A stretch of 64,000 nucleotides of DNA from Trileptium ribeirensis (lineage: Eukaryota > Nematoda > Enoplea > Enoplida > Thoracostomopsidae). The notes under the pieces are model-generated. The model worked only from the letters and a program-made list of their open reading frames with translations, was not told the DNA's origin and did no database searches. Positions within the stretch are counted from its first letter, which is position 1. Every line of letters starts with the position of its first letter. A program made the translations under genes and the position numbers. The DNA is taken from the NCBI GenBank assembly GCA_030248225.1, contig JASANE010027705.1:1-64000 (forward strand), read 5' to 3'. This document shows, in pieces, positions 25,601 to 37,600 of this stretch.

Positions 25601-28600
25601 TATTTTAGTTCCCTTTACGAAAGCAAGGTTATTTTAATCATAATTTTCGAAATTTTTTTCTGTAGTATGTTTTATTTCATAGAAAAGCGATAAATGTTGA
25701 TGACTATTTTTGTTTTTCGATTAAGGCTCCGGTTCGGGATTTAAGGGGTTGGAGGTATGGCACCCTCGTGGTTCCTTGACCCAACATTCGAAAATTTGTT
25801 CTGACTTTCTGGGCGGCTCAGAAATCTTTACCTGGGGGTTTTAGGCATGGCAACCTCATTGCTGGTGTTGAGTTTGATCCGCGATCCATGGTTTATCAGT
25901 ACGGGGGTATGGCGTCGTCATGTTTCATCGACCCAAAATTCCTAATTTTACTGTTACGTTGCTGATAGCTTGCACTTGGTGTTTTGGGGCATGAGAAACT
26001 TATTGCCGGTGTTAGTGCTGTACTAATTTGTGCGGCATTGTGTGATATTCACATATAGCATATTGACGTATGCTATAGAGAGCTCATTGGCTGTGTACGC
26101 AAAAGTCGTAGATTTACCTATGCTTCACTACGTTCTGCAATCACGACAGAGTTACTAGTTACGCCATTGCATGTAGTGTCATCCATTAAATTTGCTTAGC
26201 TTTGGTGTCTTAGGGTGCTGTAGCTAAAAAGCTTTAATGCTTTTATAGAAACTAGTCGGTAGTGGAACTACATTTGTGAGCGGAGCTTGGGCTGTGGCAT
26301 TACGAATGTACTCAGTTTTATGTTCTTCAAATAACTACATTGCATAGAGCTTTATCATTGGTAAAAATATTATATTTGAGTTCTTCGACCCAAAAAAACC
26401 TATAATGGTATGTCTATTTCAATAAATAACACAAATATTGCAAAATTCTTTGTCTTAGCTGCATAAGCTTAACTAATTAGCTAATTACTAATTAACCACT
26501 CAAAATTTTTTAATCCCAAATATCAGGTGCACACTCTGATATGACAGGTTTTTAAACAAAAAAGTTTTTTAAAATCGGTTCAGTGGTTCTTGAGATCCGT
26601 CGGACCGAACGAACGAACGGACGGACATCGACTTTTTTGGTCACAGGCAGAAAATAAAAACGCTTCGTCTCGCTCCGCTCAATAAGTTTTATATAATATT
26701 CATTTGAAACCGTATTATCATCACCAACCAATTATAGATTTTCAATTGTTCTGAATGAGATTCTGGTTATTTTATAATAGTATTACTGTTCTACAGTTTA
26801 TTAAATTCGAAACGGGTGTACCAAAACAGTTATGGGTTTGCATCGGTGACGTACGGCATTCTTTGCCGCAATAATTTGAAAATTACACTAGTAATCCTAA
26901 GTTGCATATTTTTGATAGGACTATTGTTGAAACAATTCGATATATAATCTTTATAATTCGACAGAAACGTTAATTCAGTTAAGTACAAGTGCGGTTTGTA
27001 TTATTGAATAACTTACTGTTAATTTGATGTGCTGACCTTGAAGGGAAGGGTTTGAAGATAAATGTTGCCAAGACGAAAGTCATAATCACAGGAAATGATT
27101 GCAAGCCTGTAGAGACTGGTAAATATCCATGTGCGTGTTGTGGGAAGTGGGCGGGAGCCAACACAGTGAAATGCGTTTGCTGTTCGAAATGGGCACGCAA
27201 GAAGTGCTCAGGGCTGAGATCCCGGCCTCTCCCTGGTGAGCATTTCACGTGTCGAGCATGCCTCCAACCCGTAAAGACGGTAAAGAACTCCAGATGTGCG
27301 ACAGGACCTTTGAGGTCGTGGACAGGTTCACGTATCTAGGTGACGTTGTGGACAGTAATGGGGACACACGAACGGCAGCACAGACGAGGGCTCAAGCCGC
27401 ATGGTTAAAGTGGAAGGAGCTGGCAGGACTGGTTTCCAAGGGAATACATTGAAGATCCGAGGCAAGATCTAAGCATCATGCTTTCGACCAGTTCTTACGT
27501 ATGCCTTTGAGTGCGGGGCTGCCAAGAAAGATGTTGAATCGATCCTGCTACGAACTGACAGGAAAATGCTACGGTGGATGGCCGGTATCAGATGGGAAGA
27601 CTGCAAGACAAACGAGGACGTGGCCGGATTCGTTGGAATGCCCTTATTGGAAATACAACTCATGAATCGGAGGCTCAGGTCGTATGGTCACGTGCAACGT
27701 AGGGAAACGGGCTACTGAGGCTGGCAACAAATGTCGAAATCGAAGGAGCTGTACCACTAGCAGGCCAAGGAAACGATGGGACGATATGGTGCGGGAGAAC
27801 ATTAAGACGATTAGACTGTGAAAAGAGGACGCGCTAGAACCGAGAAAATGGAGAGAGATTCTAACGTCATGGTGCAGTCGTAGCGGACGCCAAGGAAACG
27901 GATTCCAACGACTGTAATCCTGATGATGATGATGATTACTTTTGATTTCGCGACTAATAAATTTTTTCGAAATTCTTTTACTTTTCATTCATTGCTTGGA
28001 TACACATTACGATTTTAATATATTTTTATCTGTACTTTGCTGATAAACTAGGCTTGGACAGAATAAACAAATGCCGCTGTTGATAGGAACAGACAAAAGT
28101 TCACAATACAGATGAATATCGGATTGTGTACCTTTATTCTTTGAGAATATTCATAATAATGTTGATGCCCAGTACGTAGAAGAGTCAAATAAGTCTGCTC
28201 AACCTTTATATATAGGATATATTTACGGTGCACGGATACCACGGATAGAGCCTGGTCAAACTGTGACTGGGCGGATTGCTCCAAAGATTGCTCAATTGAA
28301 AACTTGACATCTTCAAAGACCGATTACAACTTCCAGTCTCTTTGTCCCGAGGATGCCCTACCATCACGCTACTTATTGTAACTCGACAATCGGGTTGACT
28401 TTGTAGAGCAAACTAGCCTCTATAAGACTGTTTAATGATACATTGCTACGTTATTAGCATGCGGTGCAGGATTTGGGCCAAAACGGGTTCTAAAATGAGC
28501 ACAGCAGAACCAAAGTACACGAAAATGCAGTGTCTTCGTAATTGCTCAAGCAATATAGTTATTGAATTCTGAGTGAGAGTGACACGAGCGAAGCGAAGAA

Positions 28601-31600
28601 TTCTTACTAGTCCGGAGTGTAAATTTGACAGCGTCAGGTTGTGGGTTTTTCGTGCGACGCGCATAATTCAATTTCTGATAGGCAGATCGGGTCGTGCGAT
28701 ATCTTACTCAAACGCTTGAAATCTCTATTTATGCCCTTTGGTTAGATGTAAAAACCGATTCTAACTCCTTCCCCCTCAAAATGGTATCCGAAAGGGCACA
28801 GGTAGGGTCCTAGGGATGCCACCAAAACACGTTATCCGTCATATTTCTACAACCACCGTTTGATATTTTGTGCTCTATAAGGCTGTGTAGATGTTGTTGT
28901 TGCCGAGGTCACGTATGCTCCTGGCTTGGGTCAAAATGGGATTTCAAATGGACCCTTGGGACCCCCGAAAACACCAGATTGGTCATATCTCCTCAATCAC
29001 TAAAGCGATTCGGCTAAGATTGTGCTCATTTTGTTCAGAAAGCAAAGCTTTATATAGCCATATGCACTGCGGCTGCTGCCCTCACCTTTCGAGCAGGGTT
29101 GGGTTAAGATGGGTTGTTAATGGGCCATTGGGCCCCGAAAACACCAAATTGCCTATATCTCCTGGACGACTAGAGCGATTCAGTCGCGGTTAGACTCATT
29201 TTGTTCGGAGAACAAAACTCTATATATGGCTATATAAGTGGTGCTTTACTATTTGAGTCACCTGCATAGTATGCTTGGGTCAATGTAATATATAAGAAGA
29301 GACTAATAGTAGTATAAGAATTCAACTGAAGAGGGTGCAAAGCTATATTTATCTGTGATATTTGTTGTGCGCCTGAATGTAATTGTTATTTGCCACTTAA
29401 TTCATGCTTTCTTTGTAGGACCTTAATGTTAACAGACATTAGTAGTAGTAGTAATTGTAACTTTTTTGCTATATACTCAGAATTCACTTTCTTGGCCATG
29501 AGACAAGTCCCTAGTATAGATGTTTTTGGTCTCATTTTGGTCTTCAGTAATTTGTCTTCAATTGCGAGCACAATAATCTGGTATATCTTTTCAACTATTG
29601 AACCAACATGGCTGATATCCGGTGACTCATTTTGTAATTTAATGCTTAACATAGCTGCGTGTGTCGCTAAATCACATATTCAGCATTCAGAATTCACCAT
29701 TTTTATTTATTTTTAGCCAGACACAACAGTGATAAATATTAGCAATAAGAAAAAGAGAATAAATTTAAAACTAAGCATTTAGTAGTATAGGCGAGGTCAG
29801 ACTTGGGCCGGTAATGGCTTCTAATAGCCTACCTTGACTGTCCAACGTTTGTAGATAGTTATAGAGACATCTTTTAAAAATCAAGATATTAGTTGAATCC
29901 ACAATCCCCGAAGGGAGTGCATTCCACCAAGGAACAACTGTTGGCAAAGAAATTTTTTTTCTAATATCCAAACGAGATCTCTTGATCTCAAGTTTAAAGT
30001 TATGACCTCTAGTCTGGGATAGTTGGGATCTAGAAAAGAAATCAATATTTAGCCTAACCAGACCATTTATAATTTTATAAGCCATAACTAGATCTACAAA
30101 TTAAGCTTTCAAGCCTTAGATTTATCAAACGTTGTTGATAATCTAAACAACATAATCCTGGAATTCGACGAGTATAATTTCTGTGAACATTTTCAAGTAA
30201 AATTATATCTTTTCGAATAAAACGATTCCATAGCTCTGAAGCATATTCAATGCTGGGTCTAACAAAGGATTTATAAAGTTTCAGAAGGAATTTATAATTT
30301 ACTATTACAACATAAAATGAACAGATTAATTTTTTTAAATGCAATTTTACATATTGATTCAATATGATCAGAGAATTTTAACTTATCATCAACTATAACT
30401 CCAGGATCCTAATGTTAGTACATTTAGCAACGGAACTATCTAATAAACAATAAGCGAATTTAGTATTTTGGCGATAAAACAAGCTGTTAGTTTCAGCGCC
30501 TTATGCGTCATGTTTATACAGTTCTAATTTAATGTTTAGCTATACGTTGCTTGTTGCTAAACCACCTTTCGAAACTGAAACCCTCGCCGAGACGTATTCG
30601 AGAATCAAACGAAACCATTATCAGATACCACCTCGCGTTAGCGGTGCAGCTCGACAAATCATTGAACGAATGCTGCAGCCAAATCCGGTCGATAGACCTA
30701 CTTGCAAACAACTACTTGAATTTGATTTTTTTCAAAACGGTAAGGAGAAAAAAGCATGGAGTTCTCCAGAAATTTCCTGCTATATACGTCGATAGTGGTT
30801 TACGTGGGTGCACTTAATTGCGGGGGGGGGGTGGTTCAAACAAGTTATCCTCTATGTAGCTGCACATTGTTGTGGGTCCTTAAACGCGCAATAACCAGGT
30901 ATATATTCTCAACTTCAAACAACATGGTTGATATTCGGCCCATATTGTGAGTTGATGGTCAATATAACTGTCAGCCACTCAGCTACTAGTCATGTTTAGT
31001 CCAGCGAGGAACCGAATTCCGGTTCCGGCGAAAATCGTGTTCCGGTTGCGGTTCTAGCAGAATGCAAAACCATACCGGAACCGGAATTACAAGATTTTGT
31101 TTTTTCATTTGTGGTCCGATCATCGTTATACGATGATCAAGTTCTAACACAACCAAACAAAAGAAAAGACTAACTCAGCTAATTACCCTGTGTAGGACAC
31201 AATTTAAGTTTTCATCTTCACCCTGCAGGAGTTTGTTAACAAAACACAGGTAGATCGATGCTTGTAGCAGCTTACCCATTCATACCTTATGTTAGAATTG
31301 AACCGGTCCAACTTGATATTCATAATAGAGTATTGATTATTGAATTACTGGCATAGCTAATGTGCATTGCATGAAGCATCAGCCAGTGCTCTTGCAAACT
31401 TTGTAATCAGTCTACATTGGAGTAAAGTAACATATCTGCAGAGCAGCCACACTGCGGTCTTGTGGATGAACTGTATGTACTAAAACTGCCAGCAGAATCA
31501 CCGTTTGTCTCATTTATAGCATTCTGACCAGCAAATCACCATGTACTTGAGGGGCACTGGTTGCCCAACCTCAGCATGAACAATGTTTCTGACCAAGATC

Positions 31601-34600
31601 ACAAAATTATGGTATAACTTTTTATATTTTAGAACCATATAAACCAATAATTTCAAGTTTCCTACGGGATAACATGTAACGAGTGTATGTGTAGTACAGG
31701 GAGTAACCGGAATTCCGGTTCCTGCGAAAATCGTGTTCCGGTTGCGGTTCCGGCAATGGGCAAAAACCATACCGGAACCGGAATTCCGGTTTAAAAAGTT
31801 TGTTTGAAATTTTCCACGTTTTTTTTTGCTTCATCTGTGATCCAAATATATGTAATATATATTATACAATGATCAAGCTCCAATACAACCAAGCAAAAGA
31901 AAAGATTTACTAAGCAATTTGACGTTTGAAACGTAAGTTGGGCACATAATTTCAGTTGGAATTTTTCATGATAACCTTCAGGAGTTTGTTAACAAATCAA
32001 AGCCACGTCGATGCTTGTAGCAGCTATTTTACACATCCAGAAGTCTGTGGGGTACGTTTCAATTAAACCGGTCCAACTCAGTAACAGAGTATGGCTTACG
32101 CAGAAGTACTTAGGGTATGCTTGGCTAACATAAATTGCTTCAAGAACCCGCCAATGGGCTTGTAAACTTGGTAAATCAGTCTAAATTGAAGTAAACTAAC
32201 GTTATCTGCAACGCAGCTAGAAACTGCTTTCTGGGCAAAGAACTATATTTATTGAAACTGTGCGAGCAGCATCACAGTGTGTCTCATTTATAGCATTCTG
32301 ATTAGAAAGTTATCATCTAACTTAAGGGCACTGTTTGTCCAAAACTTACGGGCACTGGCCTAAACAGTGTCACTGACCACTGATCAGAAAATTACCTTCT
32401 ATCTATTATTTTCTCTTAGAATCATATAAACCAATAATTTCAAGTTTCCTACAGAAGAACATGTAACAAAGGTTTATGTAGTAAAGGAAGGCGACTGGAG
32501 ACAGAGCGAAAGTGTGTATTCTACGCTCCAAGCTTTGTAAGCATATTCGATTTGACGCAGTATATGCAATGGTGTATAGTGGACGGCATTTTTTGCTCTG
32601 GGTGTCCAAAAATCGACATATTTAATCGATAAATAAACATTATTAGCTTCCTCAGTCTCTTTAAAGTTTCAGAAAGGTAATAATACCACCGCAATACAAT
32701 AAGTTTAATGTAAAAATTATTTTTAATGCATTTTAAATCCACTATACCTTGATTTCTCCCTTCATCTGTTTTACTATATATAAATTTCGAAGACCAAGTT
32801 CCGGTTCCGGATCCTGTTTAAATGGACGGTTCCGGTTATTCCCTGGCGTAGTAGTAAAGGGAGACGATTGGAGACAGAGCTAAATTGTCTAGTATGCGTT
32901 ACATGAACATTCAGTTTGACGCACGGAAGGCGTTTTTCCGCTGGGATTCCAAAAACCGACATCTTGATCGATAAATAAATATTTTAGCTTCCTCGGCTTC
33001 TTCGAAGTCCCAGAGAGACAATAATGTAATGGCGATTCATTAAGTTTAATGTAAAATTTATTTTTTACTATGTTATAAATCCACAGTGCCTTCATTGCGT
33101 CCTACATCTGTTTTGCTGTACACAAGTTTCGAAGACCAGGTTCCGGATCCGGTTTAAATGGACGGTTCGGGTGATTCCCTGATAGCCATAATAACGCATG
33201 AAATATTTAGTGTTTTCTGCGCATTTTATGCTTCGACGGTAATGAGCTGTATAAATTAGGAATTTAGTCAGATTGAATTAAGCACGTTCTACTCATCTTG
33301 CTTTTAATTTGAAAATGCTAAAGATGTTTCACACGTTAAAATTTTTTGCTAAAAATTTGCTCAATTTATTGTAGATTTGTGCCAAATGAGAAAGCACATG
33401 GCAAATCGTGTTGTAAAATTTTTTGTCCAATTTTGAGCTTAATATTTGTAAAAGAAATTTGATAGTCTGACCATGGGGTGTAATTTGGCGGTTGACGACT
33501 ACGTCCATTAATATACAATATAAAGTTCTTCTCAGGGATGTTGAGTCGAAATTTGAGAGTATCTTCTCATTGACAGCTACAACACTTCTATTCTAGCTGT
33601 TTTCGTCAGCATGTCTGTTTTGGCAAACGTACAAAAAATACCAAAAAGTGACTTTTGCATAAACGATGGGCTTATAGGCGTTACCTAACATCGTTGCCTT
33701 CATTATTGTAAACCAACATTATGTATGTTTACCGATACATGAATATGCGAGAGCTTAAAATCCTGCATTTTGGAAATAAAAATTGTCAAATTTTTTATTG
33801 TTTTCTATTTCGCACATAAAACGAGAAAGCAGTGTGGCTGTGTCACTTTTGCGACTAAATGGTGCTTCTATCTTAATGTTGCGTATTAGTATTTATATAG
33901 GCTACCTTCCGCAGCATTTGCCTACCAGTTGCTTAACTACTGCGCCAAAATTCAACACAACTGTATCATCTTCAAGTCTTAAGCGACAACCTCTTAACGA
34001 TGCCAACGCAAGTAAGTGATTCGAAAACAATGCATGCAAACGATAATAGTGAGTTTATAAGGTATTATAGTATAGCAAAAGTAATAACGATATGCCTTGT
34101 AATTGAAGGCGAACAGCCCCGCCTTTATCTTCCAGGTTAAAATGGAAAACATTTTGAAACAATTTTTATCTGTTCTTTGTCAAATCTGGCCTAATGGGCA
34201 GAATGTTTCGCAGCAATGTCTCGCGTCGCATCGAAAAATGACTTCAGCATCAGATCATCGATATCTGCAACTTTGCTTAACACGAGTTTTGTGGGACCAC
34301 TTACTGGGTCCTGTGTGCCCGAATATGGTTCATCGACCGTTTGGCAGAAATGTCTGTTTTTAATTTTAGCATGTAACTGCGTCTTTTTGCGTTGTCATTA
34401 GATTATCACGTGGCCTGTCCAAAGTGGAGGTGAGGGGGTACCCCCATGTCAAGCTCCCTCACTCGGCCAAATGTTCCCCATGTTCAACTAAATCCAAATT
34501 TTTTTATGTCAAAATAATATATGTTTTTGTATGCAAAAGGTTTTTTAAACATTACCATTATTTCTAATGCTAAAACGTCATTTTTGCTAGAAAAGAAATA

Positions 34601-37600
34601 CACTGCAGTAAAACTACACGAAAATATTTAGTATTTCTAAGCAAAATTCATTTCCCTAAATTCGAAAATTATCCGAGAATGAACATGGGGTGCCCCCGAA
34701 GTCCTCCGCGCCCAGTTTTCAGAGGGCTGTGGACAGGTAATTCAAGCTCTCTGGATGCAATAATTTTACGTTTTAGTGTTTATATTTACTATATTATACG
34801 TTTTCATTCGGTTACAAGGGTTTTACAGCAGAAGAACCCGGTTTCCAAAAAGTATTGAGTTTTCAATTGTTGGTTGTGTATTGCATGGAGGGCATCAAGA
34901 ATGGCCTATAGATAGAGTTTTCTGATCATTGATTTAGTTATTTTGATTTCAGTGTACATTCATGGGTTTTCAATTGGTTCTATATCTGAATATTGTCTGC
35001 CATCAGCTGTTTGTTTAAGTATTGCGCACACAAGAATTGCCTGTATAGGTTTTTCGGTAGGTTTGAACGGCGATCTGCTGGTGTGGAGTTCAGCACGGAA
35101 ATTTCATGCCTTTTCAGATATTTTCATTTGCTTTTGTTGTCAATGAACTCAATTTCCAGAATATAATTGGTCTTCTGTAGTTTGGTACTTAGGCTTCAAT
35201 AATAGCCTGAATGCTGAATACAATAGTTTGTTTAAACAGAGATCACAGCGAATATATAATGCATGTGCGAGTAAAGTTAAGGTGACCCCGCCAACCATCC
35301 CATTCTGTCATTACCGATATCGAATCGCAAACCCTTGTTACGGAAAACAAGCTTAATTTCATTTGGTTTTTCGCTAACCGAAAATTGGCAAAATCAAATC
35401 AAATGCTAGAAATTAGATCTTGTGTTCGAACACAATTTTGGCGATTTCAGTTTGCAGAAATTCTGTTTCCTAATGTATTATCATTAAAATTTGGATTATA
35501 TACAGTGTTCGCGAACAAATTTAATGCAACAGTGACGTTACAATCAATTCGACAAATTTTCGTTCTCAAACATTTGGGTAAGTTCACTTCAATTTTCGCG
35601 AACTCAAAATGGTTTGATTTAAATCACGAGCGCTCTGTTCGCGAACAGTTTTAACACCGAAATTCAATTGACCAAAAAGCGTTCCGTAACAAATTTTATC
35701 TAAAAATACAAAATAGGATGGTTGCCGGGGTCATTTTAAGTTTAGTCGCACATAATACGGTTTCACAGGATTATAATGGGTTTAGTATCACTGAACCTGA
35801 TTTTAAGACTACAGTCTGGCTTCAGCAGTTTGGTTATATGTGGTATATAAAATAGCTTTTGGTACGCTGCATACGATGGGTTGGTTATCTAGAGACCAGC
35901 ACAAATAATTGATGTCTTCGACGGGTTTAGGTCAGCGAGGTTTAAGGTTTTCTAAAGGGCTACAGTTCCAGAGGTTTTAGGTTGGTATATACGTCAAACA
36001 CAGCTTTTTTCTGGCAATTACACAAAAATTATGTTTTGAAAATGAAACCACGCTCACCCTTTCACCAGGGCATGCGAGATATTAGTTGTAGTACTGTGTT
36101 TATAACATTTTATTAATTGTGTTAGGATTGCAATACAATATTACATTCCGGAGCTATATGTTATGGCATACTGTTGAGAAGAGGAAATTAATAAAATAAT
36201 GGCATAATTTTCTCCTGTAATTCTCTGTCACGCACGTAAAATAATAACTAAAACGTTATTTAACCCGCGAGTGCGCAACGAACTGTATAATTGCGACTGA
36301 ACGATTTTTGAAGTAACACATACGTTTGAACTATTTGGTTCATCGTCTTCCGCAATCTCGAAAACCTCTATGCCGTTAGGTGCATTGCTGAACAATTTTT
36401 ATGCTATAATAATGTGGACATTTACGGTTAATCGAGCTTCACCGGGATTATCAATCTTAAGTTAAATTCACGTGTCTTTTTAGCATCAACCTGGTGTATA
36501 CCGGTTCAGTGATTTCAGGTAGTGGATAACGGGTTGGTAGATGGTTCAGTGACGAGTCATAGTTTTATGACGTATATATCTCTTTTTGGACAATGTTTAC
36601 AAAAATGTCACCAAAAGTTTTAAAATAAGCGAAATTATCTTTGGAAGTATATTTAATTTTCTACATGTCTCATTTGGCGCAGGCATCCAGGTATTTTGAC
36701 CTTTCTAACTTTCAGCAGTACATAACCTGAGCTAAATTATATCCTCCATTCAATTCATGCTCCCTGGTCTCCGAAGGAATTGAGAAGGATAACATATTAA
36801 CAAATGTTTTTTCCTTAATTGTGGTTAAAACATTAAATTGTTTGTGGGGATAAAATACGTTAGATTTTAGCTTTCTTATGCATTATTGCATCGATTGCTA
36901 AATCACACTAAATTTGAGGTTTTTTACAACAATAATACGCTATGCATCTCCAGCTATATTTATTTTCATAGTTTGGTGAACCAAACGTTTATCATATATA
37001 TCCACTAAATAAAAATTTCATATTTATGTAAACTCGGCTTCAATGGCCGGCCCGAATGTTCGGTTGATATTTCAGAATGCGATTATGTGAAACGATCTGC
37101 AGCGGCACCATTGGGCACATTGTTTGAGAATGCTGTGAGCGCTGAAGTAGACACGAACGAGCCTCAGGTTCTGCTGATAGATCAGCAACAACAAAAAGAA
37201 ACGGGTGAGGCAGTTTGATAAGGTGATAGAAAGGGTACGCGTGCTCTGTCATTATCATTCTGAATAGCGAGGTTTCTTAAGATGTATATATATACCGGAA
37301 ATAATTCAGCAACCGTGTGGATTTTGTGTGACTTACTCCTTACAGCTCCAGCAAAACGGGGGGTTGTTGCGATTTGAACATCTTGTTTTATTAGCTAGGT
37401 ACTTGTTTCCGTTACAGTTGCTCGCTCGAGAGGTGACAGTCATTTCTGGCGAGTACTGTATTTATAATTGCCTCTTCACCAATTGAAAACACAAAGTGTT
37501 TATCCTCGTAAATGCTTAGTATAATTGGTGCCTTATATAAAATTCATGGGTATCTTTATTGTATATCTTATAGTTATATATATTTTCAAACTTAATTCGT

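Noticed and set aside
24359..26137. CRISPR array or coding repeats
   Set aside because: Units are about 360 bp without spacers, in an animal nuclear context, and the frames in different units are not conserved.
29386..29716. Paired 88- and 108-residue frames on opposite strands
   Set aside because: AT-rich sequence with few stops on both strands, no splice signals or family motifs.
33783..34019. A 78-residue protein
   Set aside because: Only 33901-34011 is exon; the beginning is intron and the end reads through the GTAAGT donor.
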